Shown piece after piece: positions 56,477-64,000 of a DNA stretch of 64,000 nucleotides. The notes under the pieces are model-generated. The model saw nothing but the letters and a program-made list of their open reading frames with translations, was not told where the DNA came from and did no database searches. Source of the DNA: an unidentified eubacterium SCB49. Lineage in GTDB: Bacteria; Bacteroidota; Bacteroidia; Flavobacteriales; Flavobacteriaceae. A program made the translations under genes and the position numbers. Numbering within the stretch: position 1 is the stretch's first letter; every line of letters begins with the position of its first letter. The DNA lies in assembly GCA_000170815.1 (NCBI GenBank), contig ABCO01000004.1:186001-250000 (forward strand). Reading direction: 5' to 3'.

Positions 56477-57379
56477 CTATTTATATTCTAGCACACACTC
56501 CGTACCATTAACTTTTAAAAGCACATCTGCTCCCATAATTAAAGCACGATTGTCATTTAAATGTCCTGCAGGAAAACCATAACAAACTGGGTAATGATAC
56601 GCTGAAACGGCAGCCGAAACAATCTCGTTTGCGGTTTGGCCAAACGCAATAGTATTATCGCGCATATCATTCATTCCGCCAACAATAAGACCCGAAATTT
56701 TACCTAATATCCCGCTTCTCTTTAGACTTTGCATCATTCTATCTATATGATAAAGCATCTCGTCAAGATCTTCAATAAACAGTATTTTTCCTGTAAAATC
56801 GACTTCAGAAGCACTTCCTAAAATCGCATACAGAACAGAGAGGTTTCCACCAATTAAAGTGCCTGTAGCATTTCCATTTCTGCCGAAATTTTCTCCATTT
56901 GAAGCATAATGTATCCCTTTAAAATTTCCGAAGAGAATCTCTTTAATCGTCTCTCTTGAGGCCTGTGATTTACGATCTAGCTCAAGGCACATTTGCCCAT
57001 GTATAGAAGCAACTCCTTGCGCACATAAATGGTTGTGTAACACGGTGACATCGCTATAACCAATTATCCATTTGGGGTGCTTTTTAAACTTTGTAAAGTC
57101 TAATCCATCAACAATACGCACGGTGCCATACCCTCCGCGTGCACACCAGATAGCAGCAATACTGTCATCATCCATAGCAGCTTGCAAGTCTGCTGTACGT
57201 AGCGCATCATCTCCGGCAAATTGATTGCTTTCTGCTTCTATTGTTTTTCCTAAAACCACTTTAAAACCCCAGCTTTTTATGATAGCAATAGATGGAGCAA
57301 GCTCTGTTGTAGTTACCTTTCTGGCTGTAGATATTATGGCAATCGTGTCGCCTATTTTTAGTGATTTTGGAAAAAGCAT
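56477..57379 (-). CDS. LD-carboxypeptidase (peptidase S66 family)
   Basis: 300 residues. The S66 fold is shown by WCARGGYGTVRIVD (78-91), the nucleophile region IIGYSDVTVLHN with S109, the acidic FIEDLDEMLYHIDRMM and the histidine region GFPAGHLNDNRALI. These provide the Ser-Glu-His triad. The enzyme removes the terminal D-alanine from cytoplasmic tetrapeptides during peptidoglycan recycling. No signal peptide is visible. The MccF branch (microcin resistance) is an alternative, but the length and motifs favour LdcA. Confidence 0.9.
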   Translation of the reverse strand: MLFPKSLKIGDTIAIISTARKVTTTELAPSIAIIKSWGFKVVLGKTIEAESNQFAGDDALRTADLQAAMDDDSIAAIWCARGGYGTVRIVDGLDFTKFKKHPKWIIGYSDVTVLHNHLCAQGVASIHGQMCLELDRKSQASRETIKEILFGNFKGIHYASNGENFGRNGNATGTLIGGNLSVLYAILGSASEVDFTGKILFIEDLDEMLYHIDRMMQSLKRSGILGKISGLIVGGMNDMRDNTIAFGQTANEIVSAAVSAYHYPVCYGFPAGHLNDNRALIMGADVLLKVNGTECVLEYK

Positions 57380-57403
57380 AGGTAAAGTTTCTTAGTTTTA
57401 ATA

Positions 57404-57826
57404 CTATTTTACAAGTTCAATGCAAGGATTTATTTGCTTTAAATGATCCATAAACTGTTCTTTGTCTTTTGGCGAAATTATAACGCTGTCATAAGTATTA
57501 AAAAAGATTTCTATTCTGTCTAAACTTGGCGCTGGTGATGACATTATACTACGAGAAAACGCTACTTTTTTAATGCTATCTATTGCAACTTTTTTATCAT
57601 AAAATGGAAAACAGGTAATTTGTAATTCTGTTCCTAATATTTTATAACGTGTACTTACCGAAGAAAACGCAAAGTAGCCTAAAATTGTACATACAACATA
57701 AGGCATCACATTAAAATGCTCTTCTGAAGCATCATAACTCAGCCAAGAAATGACAAGTAAAACGAGTGTTAAAATGATAAAAAGTAACCACCCAAATTTT
57801 GATTTATATATTTTGGTTTCTGTCAT
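57404..57826 (-). CDS. PH-domain membrane protein
   Basis: 140 residues: two N-terminal membrane spans (FGWLLFIILTLVLLVISWL, VMPYVVCTILGYFAFSSV) followed by a bacterial PH-like domain (STRYKILGTELQITCFPFYDKKVAIDSI, IEIFFNTYDSVIISPKDKEQFM). The end of the domain reads DHLKQINPCIEL. It overlaps the metallophosphoesterase start by 4 bases. Function is unknown; such domains often sit at membranes in stress-related clusters. Confidence 0.75.
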   Translation of the reverse strand: MTETKIYKSKFGWLLFIILTLVLLVISWLSYDASEEHFNVMPYVVCTILGYFAFSSVSTRYKILGTELQITCFPFYDKKVAIDSIKKVAFSRSIMSSPAPSLDRIEIFFNTYDSVIISPKDKEQFMDHLKQINPCIELVK

Positions 57827-58551
57827 TTATTTCTCCCTTTCTCGTTAGGATATAATTGCGCTACAGCATCACTCTGCCAGAACTCTTTACTATCTATATC
57901 TAGAATGGTTAAGGGTCCTAAAAAGGCAGCACCTGTATCTATGTTCCAAACATTTGCAAAATTAGTCGGGACTGTCCTATCAATTTTTGTGGTAGGAGTA
58001 TGTCCTATATAAATCTCTTTAAAATTTTTAAGACGTTTTGGGTATTTTGAGTCTTCTGGTGATAAACTAGGGTCTAAACTACAGACCATTTCCCATAATG
58101 TTCTATCCCAATATACTGTGTTTGAGTAATACTCATGTTCTGGTCCGTATATATTAGCAAATCCAGCGTGACAGAAAAGCCTGTTTTTTTTATCAATGAA
58201 ATAGTTCTCTAGATTTCTAAAAAACAGAATGTGATGTTGCTTGTCATTCTCTGAGAGTGCATCATAACTTTCCTTACCAGATACTCCACCGTGCTCAAGC
58301 CACATAGGATTTGCTTCACCTGTTTCTAAATATCCTGTAAGTAACTCATCATGATTTCCTCTTAAAAAGATACATTTTTGATGTTCAGAAAATTTCAGAA
58401 GAAAAGATATTACAGGAGCAGAATCACTCCATCCATCTACATAATCTCCAAGAAAAATAAATCGATCTTTTTTAGAATAAGGGGTTCTTTCTAGTACTTG
58501 AACTAAAGCCTTGAGTCCGCCATGAATATCTCCTACAACAAATGTTCTCAT
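57823..58551 (-). CDS. Metallophosphoesterase (serine/threonine phosphatase type)
   Basis: 242 residues. The three metal-binding motifs are complete: GDIHGG (8-13), GDYVDG (36-41) and GNHDE (66-70), with a later YIGHTPTTKID. This is the PPP/ApaH-like calcineurin fold. It could be a protein phosphatase or diadenosine-tetraphosphatase. It overlaps both neighbours by 4 bases (ATGA type), so it is translationally coupled to the zinc-ribbon protein and the PH-domain protein. Confidence 0.88.
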   Translation of the reverse strand: MRTFVVGDIHGGLKALVQVLERTPYSKKDRFIFLGDYVDGWSDSAPVISFLLKFSEHQKCIFLRGNHDELLTGYLETGEANPMWLEHGGVSGKESYDALSENDKQHHILFFRNLENYFIDKKNRLFCHAGFANIYGPEHEYYSNTVYWDRTLWEMVCSLDPSLSPEDSKYPKRLKNFKEIYIGHTPTTKIDRTVPTNFANVWNIDTGAAFLGPLTILDIDSKEFWQSDAVAQLYPNEKGRNK

Positions 58552-59639
58552 AAGTTAGCTACAAAAATAATAACTCCTAATATGGCCAAACACATTAAGA
58601 CAAACAAAAATATTTTCCAGAAAGAATAAGGTCTTTCTCCAGAGATTGCTCCCGTTTGACCGTTTACAAAAAAGTTATATCGTTTCCCGTTATACATATA
58701 AGCGCTAATATAAATGGGCAATAAAATATGCTTAAACGTTTCGTTGCTAAGCGCCATGTCCATTTTATCTATGCGTTGTGTATCGCCACCTATATCGCTA
58801 TGAATCCAACGTCTTGCTATATCTTTTGCCTCGTTTTTTGCTGACAAATGTCCATCTATAAGGGGTACAGTGTATTTTTCGGTCACAAAACCAGAAAGAA
58901 ATCCAGTATGAAAGGTTTCAAGTTGTTTTAAATCCCAATTTGCAACTTCTGTAGGAATCACTCCTTTCTTTTGTTGTGAAGCTTTTATGAGTGTGTCATC
59001 TACAAAACCGTTTACTGTACCGCTTGTGTTATACCATCTAGTACGTCGTTCTCTAACGGTCCTTCTGTTTTTTCCAGAACCTACTGTTTTTGTAACGTAA
59101 TAATATTCGCCACGTTGTCCTGTATAATTAGATTTTAACTGGGCATCAAAGGTCCAGAATGGTGCGTACAATCCTTTTGTATGCTGTGGATCTAGAGAGG
59201 CTTTTTGCAATTTATTAGGCGCCCACCACAAACCATTTACCCATTTCTTAAAAATAAGATGTGCTTTCTTTTGGTCTATTTGAAACGGTAAAACAGCACC
59301 TGGCAATATCCAATCATCTTTATAAGCATCTTCAATAATAAGTGGCATACTGCAATACACGCAATGTAATGATTTATAGTTCTCTTCTACATGCTGGTTT
59401 GCACCACAGTTTTTACAATGTAACATCGTGATTTTCTCACTATGAGATTGGCTACCAAGTTGTTCTAAATAAGGCTTTAATTCTAGTTCTTCAAAACTTT
59501 TAATGGAAGGCGGAATATCTTGCGTATAACTACAGTATTCACATTTTAACTCTTTTGTACCTGGTGCATACAAAAGCTCTGCGCCACAATTGACACATGA
59601 TTTTTTGAGTTCTGATGTTTGTTCTTGGGTGGGTTGCAT
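58548..59639 (-). CDS. Zinc-ribbon membrane protein (YdjG-like)
   Basis: 363 residues. Two zinc ribbons sit at the N-terminus: CVNCGAELLYAPGTKELKCEYC (C15, C18, C33, C36) and CKNCGANQH...LHCVYC. A central soluble domain with RTRWYNTSGTVNGF follows, and a C-terminal membrane span (FWKIFLFVLMCLAILGVIIFVANL). The same build is seen in Bacillus subtilis YdjG, which with the SPFH protein YdjI recruits PspA in membrane stress. An SPFH-GYF gene lies just upstream here, but no PspA is in view. Confidence 0.78.
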   Translation of the reverse strand: MQPTQEQTSELKKSCVNCGAELLYAPGTKELKCEYCSYTQDIPPSIKSFEELELKPYLEQLGSQSHSEKITMLHCKNCGANQHVEENYKSLHCVYCSMPLIIEDAYKDDWILPGAVLPFQIDQKKAHLIFKKWVNGLWWAPNKLQKASLDPQHTKGLYAPFWTFDAQLKSNYTGQRGEYYYVTKTVGSGKNRRTVRERRTRWYNTSGTVNGFVDDTLIKASQQKKGVIPTEVANWDLKQLETFHTGFLSGFVTEKYTVPLIDGHLSAKNEAKDIARRWIHSDIGGDTQRIDKMDMALSNETFKHILLPIYISAYMYNGKRYNFFVNGQTGAISGERPYSFWKIFLFVLMCLAILGVIIFVANL

Positions 59640-59709
59640 TGTTGTGTTTGTTCGGTAATCGCTATGTCAGTCTGAGCAATTGAAGAACCGTTACTTTGCT
59701 CAATAGTTG

Positions 59710-59733
59710 CCCTTCGACAAGCTCAGGGTGACA
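59710..59733. repeat. REP-like element CCCTTCGACAAGCTCAGGG
   Basis: CCCTTCGACAAGCTCAGGGTGACA is a GC-richer imperfect palindrome of a kind found many times between genes in other genomes. It is in the gap between the SPFH gene and the zinc-ribbon gene. Confidence 0.5.
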
Positions 59734-59759
59734 AGGCTACATTTTATTAAAGCCCTTAA

Positions 59760-59778
59760 CCCCTCCTTTTAAGAGGGG
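59760..59778. terminator. CCCCTC/GAGGGG hairpin, REP-like or terminator of the SPFH gene
   Basis: CCCCTC (59760-59765) and GAGGGG (59773-59778) form a 6-bp GC-rich hairpin with a 7-base loop, 19 bases past the SPFH stop on the minus strand. The T-run is poor, so it may be an intergenic repeat rather than a strong terminator. Confidence 0.4.
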
Positions 59779-59796
59779 ATTAAGAGATAATTTTGA

Positions 59797-60933
59797 TTAC
59801 GCTGGTAATGGTGGTGGTGTATTTCCACCTAAAAAAGCTTTTAACTCTTCTACAGTGTTAAGTGCAGCCCAGTTGCTCATTCCTTGTTTCCAGATTAGTG
59901 AGTCTTTATTAATAGTTCTGTTTGCAAATAACACTCTTAATTGCTCAATACCTACAGGTCCAGCTTGCGCTCCGTTTGCAGCATAAAAATATTGCACAGC
60001 TTGTGGCATTGGTGGTGGCACCATTCCTGCTTGAGGTGCAGCAGCGGCTTGTTGTTGTCCGCCCATTTGTGGCGACATCATACCGCCCATTTGTTGTGCA
60101 AGTACAAAGCCCATTCCCATTCCCATTCCTGCTCCTGCAGTACCGCCTTCATTAACAGCAGCTGCTTCAATGGCTTTTGCAGTTTTAAATTTAGTTAATT
60201 TATCAAGGTCTAACTTATCGATACGGCTGTACTCAAAAATCTCTTTTTTAAGATCTTCTGGCATCGATACGTTTTCGATATAAAATTTCTCTAAAGAAAT
60301 ACCTACACTCTTAAACTCAGGATGCATTACCTCTTTACAGGTATCTGACAACTCTGTGGTGTTTGCAGCATACAACTCTATAGGCAAGTTTGCTTCTCCT
60401 ACTGTATCTGTAAAGCGTGTGGCAATAAGACTTTTTAAGTGCTCATTAATCTCGAAGTTGGTAAAGTTATTATCTGTACCGACTATCTCTACAACAAATT
60501 TACCTGCATCGCCTATTTTAAAAGCATAAGTTCCAAAGGCTCTAATTTCTACTAAACCAAAACGATCATCATTAAGTGTAATTGGGTTTTTTGTCCCCCA
60601 TTTTTCGTCTGTAAAAAGGGTTGTATTTACAAAATACACTTCTGCTTTAAAAGGGCTATTAAAACCGTATTTCCACCCTTTTAGCGTGGCAAGAATTGGG
60701 AGGTTTTGTGTATTAAGCGTGTATGTTCCGGGCTTAAATACATCTGCTAGTTGTCCTTCGTTTACAAAAACAGCCATCTGCCCTTCACGAACAATAAGCT
60801 GTGCGCCGTTTTTAATTTCGTTTTGATAACGCTCAAATCTATGAACAATGGTATCATCTGTGTAATCTAACCACTCGACGATGTCTATAAATTCGTGACT
60901 TAATTTTTCTTTAATTGTATCAAATATACCCAT
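59797..60933 (-). CDS. SPFH/band-7 protein with C-terminal GYF_2 domain (YdjI-like)
   Basis: 378 residues with no signal peptide. Residues about 25-240 form an SPFH domain of the virion-core-like type (MAVFVNEGQLADVFKPGTYT, EIRAFGTYAFKI). A Gly/Ala/Met-rich linker (GTAGAGMGMGMGFVLAQQMGG) follows. The C-terminal GYF_2 domain has YFYAANGAQAGPVGIEQL and WKQGMSNWAAL. B. subtilis YdjI is the comparable SPFH protein. It would form membrane-bound assemblies near the zinc-ribbon protein. The gap to that gene is 157 bases and contains repeats. Confidence 0.85.
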   Translation of the reverse strand: MGIFDTIKEKLSHEFIDIVEWLDYTDDTIVHRFERYQNEIKNGAQLIVREGQMAVFVNEGQLADVFKPGTYTLNTQNLPILATLKGWKYGFNSPFKAEVYFVNTTLFTDEKWGTKNPITLNDDRFGLVEIRAFGTYAFKIGDAGKFVVEIVGTDNNFTNFEINEHLKSLIATRFTDTVGEANLPIELYAANTTELSDTCKEVMHPEFKSVGISLEKFYIENVSMPEDLKKEIFEYSRIDKLDLDKLTKFKTAKAIEAAAVNEGGTAGAGMGMGMGFVLAQQMGGMMSPQMGGQQQAAAAPQAGMVPPPMPQAVQYFYAANGAQAGPVGIEQLRVLFANRTINKDSLIWKQGMSNWAALNTVEELKAFLGGNTPPPLPA

Positions 60934-61008
60934 GAGATTATTGTTTTTTGATTTCGAAATCTAAAGATAAGTAAAATTTTGAGTGCTTTTGTTACAGAAG
61001 TTTGTCAA

Positions 61009-61037
61009 AAAAAAGCAGAAGTCTCTGTGCGCTTTTT
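61009..61037 (-). terminator. Possible terminator of the SDR gene
   Basis: A-rich and T-rich arms (61009-61016 with 61031-61037) around a 14-base loop with GC at the stem base. It is about 110 bases past the SDR stop, so assignment is uncertain. Confidence 0.3.
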
Positions 61038-61149
61038 TAGTCTTCCCAAATTATCAAAATGATACCTGTAGGCAACATTCTGAGTTTACGCCTCAACATT
61101 CAAAAGCTAAGAATAAGTAAACCCAGCACATTTTCGCGTAAGCTAAACA

Positions 61150-61905
61150 CTACCCTTTATTTACTATCGTACTACTAGCTTGGTCTAAACACATCACTGT
61201 CAAATCTGCGATATTCACGTGCGGAGGCCTTGTTACTGCAAAATGAATAATATCTGCAATGTCTTCTGGTCTAAGTGGCGTAAAATTTTGATACACTTTT
61301 TCTGCTCGCTCTGTATCGCCTTTAAAACGCACTTCGCTAAACTCTGTTTCTACAAGCCCAGGATTGATCGCACCTACTTTTATTCCTTTACCGTTGAGAT
61401 CTAATCTCATACCTTGATTGACTGCATCTACCGCGTGTTTACTAGCGCAGTACACATTGCCATTAGGATACACTTCTTTACCCGCCGTAGAGCCTATGTT
61501 GATAATATGCCCCGATTTTTGAGCAATCATTCCAGGCAAAATAGCTTTTGTTACATATAAAAGTCCTTTTACATTAATATCTAACATGGCATCCCAATCT
61601 TCAATATTCCCGTCTTGAAACGCGTCTAGTCCGTGTGCATTACCAGCATTATTAATGAGAATATCAATGCTTTGGAAACTTGAAGGCAACGACGCAACAG
61701 CTGTTTTAACCTTATCATTGTCACGAACATCAAAGGTCAAGGTGTGTACTTTTACTTTTTCGCTAAGTTCCGCTTGCAATTTGTCTAACCGTTCTTGTCG
61801 TCTGCCACAAATAATAAGATTAATATTATTCTCTGCAAAAAGTTGTGCAGTTGCTCGTCCTATTCCGCTTGTAGCACCTGTTATAAAGGCTGTTTTCATA
61901 GTCAT
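61150..61905 (-). CDS. Short-chain dehydrogenase/reductase (YdfG-like)
   Basis: 251 residues. The nucleotide-binding motif ITGATSGIGRA (8-18), NNAG (85-88), catalytic S139, Y152 and K156 (VYCASKHAVDA) are complete, as in classical SDRs of the YdfG/serine 3-dehydrogenase group. The start could also be the ATG two codons later (61899). It is cytoplasmic and reduces or oxidises a small hydroxy/oxo compound with NADP(H). The exact substrate is unknown. It is a single-gene unit. Confidence 0.9.
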   Translation of the reverse strand: MTMKTAFITGATSGIGRATAQLFAENNINLIICGRRQERLDKLQAELSEKVKVHTLTFDVRDNDKVKTAVASLPSSFQSIDILINNAGNAHGLDAFQDGNIEDWDAMLDINVKGLLYVTKAILPGMIAQKSGHIINIGSTAGKEVYPNGNVYCASKHAVDAVNQGMRLDLNGKGIKVGAINPGLVETEFSEVRFKGDTERAEKVYQNFTPLRPEDIADIIHFAVTRPPHVNIADLTVMCLDQASSTIVNKG

Positions 61906-62281
61906 TTTTTTTACGTCTCGAAGAGATAAATTTAGTTCAAATAAAGAAGATTTTATCTTTCATTTATTTTAAGTAAATCAAAATTCGCAACAAAACATTG
62001 GTCTATATATTTTATAAAAAAACAAATCTCTTTAATTCTTAAATAACAATATAGATTAAGTTGATTTTTCTTCAGAAATGTACAAAGAATTTCATATTTG
62101 AAGTTAACCTACAATTCATTAAATTCGCAACTCATAAATTTTTGTTAATCTCTGAAACAGGCTAAACTTTATATCGTCTTTAGCTTGTTATTTTTAACCA
62201 AAGATTAACAACAAATACAACATAATTTCTACAAATTGCAATGTTGTAATACAGACATTTTTTTGATAAAATAAAGCGACT
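61906..62281. other. Gap between the SDR gene and moxR
   Basis: 376 bases without a coding region that I can support. It holds the divergent promoters of the SDR gene and moxR. No exact TAnnTTTG box was found at a good distance from either. No hairpin terminator or repeat was seen. Confidence 0.5.
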
Positions 62282-63286
62282 ATGGAACATTCAAATACGC
62301 CATTAGATATTGGTGCATTAAACGAAAAAATAGAAAAAGAAAGTGCATTTATTGACATCCTTTCTCTTGAAATTAACAAGGTGATCGTAGGTCAAAAGCA
62401 CATGGTAGAACGTCTACTTATAGGTCTTTTAGGACAAGGGCATATTTTACTAGAAGGTGTTCCTGGATTAGCAAAGACACTTGCGATTAACACCTTATCA
62501 AAAGCAGTTCACGGTAGCTTTAGCCGTATTCAGTTTACACCAGATTTACTTCCAGCAGATGTTGTGGGAACGCTTATCTACAACATGAAAGTAAACGATT
62601 TTAGCATAAAAAAAGGACCAATTTTTGCAAACTTTGTACTTGCAGATGAAATTAACCGTGCCCCTGCAAAGGTGCAATCTGCATTACTTGAGGCGATGCA
62701 AGAAAAACAAGTAACCATTGGTGATACTACTTTTAAACTTGACAAGCCTTTTTTAGTAATGGCTACTCAAAACCCAGTGGAACAAGAAGGTACCTACCCT
62801 TTACCAGAAGCTCAAATGGACCGTTTTATGTTAAAAACGGTAATTACTTATCCAAAAATAGAAGAAGAACAACTCATTATGCGCCAAAACCTTAAAGGTG
62901 AATATGAGACTGTAAATCCTGTAGTGACGCTAGACCAAATTTTACGTGCACAAAAAGCAGTAAAAGAAGTTTACATGGATGAGAAGATAGAACGATACAT
63001 TCTAGACATCATTTTTGCAACACGTAATCCAGAACTATACAAACTTGAAGAAATTAAACCCCTAATTAACTACGGAGCTTCTCCTCGTGGAAGTATTAAC
63101 CTAGCAATGGCGGCAAAATGTTATGCATTTATTAAACGTAGAGGCTATGTAATACCAGAAGATGTTCGCGCCGTTGTACACGATGTATTGCGCCACCGTA
63201 TTGGGATTACCTATGAAGCAGAAGCAGAAAATATAACAAGTGAAGATCTTATAAATAAAATTGTAAACGTAATCGAAGTGCCATAA
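62282..63286 (+). CDS. MoxR family AAA+ ATPase
   Basis: 334 residues. Walker A GVPGLAKT (59-66) and Walker B FVLADEINRAP (118-128, with D122-E123) are intact, followed by ATQNPVEQEGTYPLPEAQ (sensor 1 region) and the lid domain with SPRGSINLAMAAK. MoxR ATPases act as chaperones that help assemble metal or von Willebrand domain proteins. It is followed at 110 bases by a DUF58 gene, the standard start of the bat operon for oxidative-stress tolerance in Bacteroidota. Probably the first gene of that operon. Confidence 0.95.
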   Translation: MEHSNTPLDIGALNEKIEKESAFIDILSLEINKVIVGQKHMVERLLIGLLGQGHILLEGVPGLAKTLAINTLSKAVHGSFSRIQFTPDLLPADVVGTLIYNMKVNDFSIKKGPIFANFVLADEINRAPAKVQSALLEAMQEKQVTIGDTTFKLDKPFLVMATQNPVEQEGTYPLPEAQMDRFMLKTVITYPKIEEEQLIMRQNLKGEYETVNPVVTLDQILRAQKAVKEVYMDEKIERYILDIIFATRNPELYKLEEIKPLINYGASPRGSINLAMAAKCYAFIKRRGYVIPEDVRAVVHDVLRHRIGITYEAEAENITSEDLINKIVNVIEVP

Positions 63287-63396
63287 TTGTAGGTAGCTTT
63301 CAAAACACATACAAGCTTGCTTATACATTACAAGGGCTTTTATATAGGATCACATTAAAATAATATCAAAAAATACTCCCCACTACCCGCTTAATA

Positions 63397-63633
63397 ATGA
63401 CCACAAAAGAACTCTTAAAAAAAGTACGAAAAATCGAAATCAAAACGCGCCGTTTGAGCGATCACGTTTTTGGTGGCGAATATCACAGTACCTTTAAAGG
63501 ACGTGGTATGACTTTTAGTGAGGTGCGTCAATATCAATTTGGTGATGACGTTCGTAACATAGACTGGAATGTAACAGCCCGAACTAATGAGCCACACATT
63601 AAAGTTTTTGAAGAAGAGCGCGACTCACCATGA
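63397..63633 (+). CDS. DUF58 protein, N-terminal part (frameshifted)
   Basis: 78 residues (TTKELLKKVRKIEIKTRRLS, GEYHSTFKGRGMTFSEVR, DDVRNIDWNVTARTNEPHIK) match the start of DUF58 proteins that follow moxR. The frame then runs into TGA at 63631-63633. The downstream frame carries on with MMLMADISGSEFFG. A single missing base near 63620-63625 explains this: the usual sequence is EERELTMMLM, here EERDSP then stop. It could be a real inactivating mutation or a sequence error. Confidence 0.75.
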   Translation: MTTKELLKKVRKIEIKTRRLSDHVFGGEYHSTFKGRGMTFSEVRQYQFGDDVRNIDWNVTARTNEPHIKVFEEERDSP

Positions 63634-64000
63634 TGCTCATGGCAGACATTAGTGGATCAGAGTTTTTTGGTACAGACCAGCAGTTTAAAAGCGAAATCAT
63701 TACAGAAATTGCTGCCACCCTTGCCTTCTCTGCGACACAGAATAATGACAAGATTGGATTAATTCTTTTTAGTGATGAAGTCGAGTTATACATTCCACCT
63801 AAAAAAGGGAAGTTTCACGTACTTCGTATTATTAGAGAGCTTATAGAATTTAAACCTAAAAGCAAAAAAACAGACATTGCAAACGCACTAAAATATATGC
63901 GTAATGTCATGAAAAAGAAAGCCATCGTTTTTGTATTAAGTGATTTTATTGCAGACGACTATAAAGACACACTTAAAATTGCTGCAAACAAACACGACAT
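63630..64000 (+). CDS. DUF58 protein, continuation after the frameshift (partial)
   Basis: The frame from 63630 reads MMLMADISGSEFFGTDQQFK, then FSATQNNDKIGLILFSDEVELYIPP, and continues open to the end of the window. This is the von Willebrand-like core of DUF58, with the metal-site motif DISGS. Its own start at 63630 (ATGATG) is possible, but the N-terminal part of the family lies in the preceding frame. The 3' end is cut off. Confidence 0.75.
   Translation, partial: MMLMADISGSEFFGTDQQFKSEIITEIAATLAFSATQNNDKIGLILFSDEVELYIPPKKGKFHVLRIIRELIEFKPKSKKTDIANALKYMRNVMKKKAIVFVLSDFIADDYKDTLKIAANKHD

Overview
The window is AT-rich DNA from a bacterium of the phylum Bacteroidota, most likely a marine member of the Flavobacteriaceae. 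The signs are secreted proteins with C-terminal type IX secretion (T9SS) sorting domains, type-B succinate dehydrogenase in the order C-A-B, membrane-anchored TPR/LuxR regulators, Bacteroidota-type promoter boxes (TAnnTTTG), A-rich leaders in place of strong Shine-Dalgarno sites, and lipoproteins with acidic residues just after the lipobox cysteine. No tRNA, rRNA, CRISPR array, insertion sequence or phage module was seen.

Layout. 1-481: end of glmS. 594-5970: AraC-controlled cassette of aldehyde dehydrogenase, GMC alcohol oxidoreductase and PaaK-like CoA ligase. 6011-10854: TPR/LuxR membrane regulator divergent from a four-gene envelope operon (CsgG-like, LPP20-like lipoprotein, two exported proteins). 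11105-17130: SAM-dependent enzyme, OmpA-like lipoprotein, exonuclease III, and a very large predicted outer-membrane protein. 17193-22647: two paralogous giant T9SS cargo proteins. 22866-29511: small lipoprotein, glyS, coiled-coil protein, comF, Ig-like lipoprotein, omega-amidase, ankyrin protein. 29581-33094: katG and a YbdL-like aminotransferase. 33267-35469: hybrid histidine kinase split by a frameshift. 35572-39021: sdhCAB. 39262-42631: T9SS M43 metalloprotease whose 5' end carries six copies of an 8-bp repeat, followed by two duplicated lipoproteins. 42717-47228: BNR/sortilin-like propeller protein and a T9SS protein with an internal duplication. 47466-50839: MbnP/MbnH-like copper operon with an outer-membrane protein and a small CxGKC membrane protein. 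51035-55759: mfd and a thioredoxin-like protein. 55721-61905: small membrane protein, YraN, LD-carboxypeptidase, PH-domain protein, metallophosphoesterase, zinc-ribbon membrane protein, SPFH-GYF protein and an SDR. 62282-64000: moxR and a frameshifted DUF58 gene.

The strongest finding is the 8-bp repeat tract (42571-42618) before the M43 protease. In the six-copy state shown here, the ATG with a good leader (42631) is out of frame. With four or seven copies it would read straight into a textbook signal peptide, as expected for phase variation by slipped-strand mispairing. Next come the MbnP/MbnH-like operon, the CsgG/LPP20-like operon with its own membrane regulator, and a YdjG/YdjI-like zinc-ribbon plus SPFH set without PspA.

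Two single-base frameshifts (histidine kinase, DUF58) could be real mutations or sequence errors, so reading frames near them should be treated with care.
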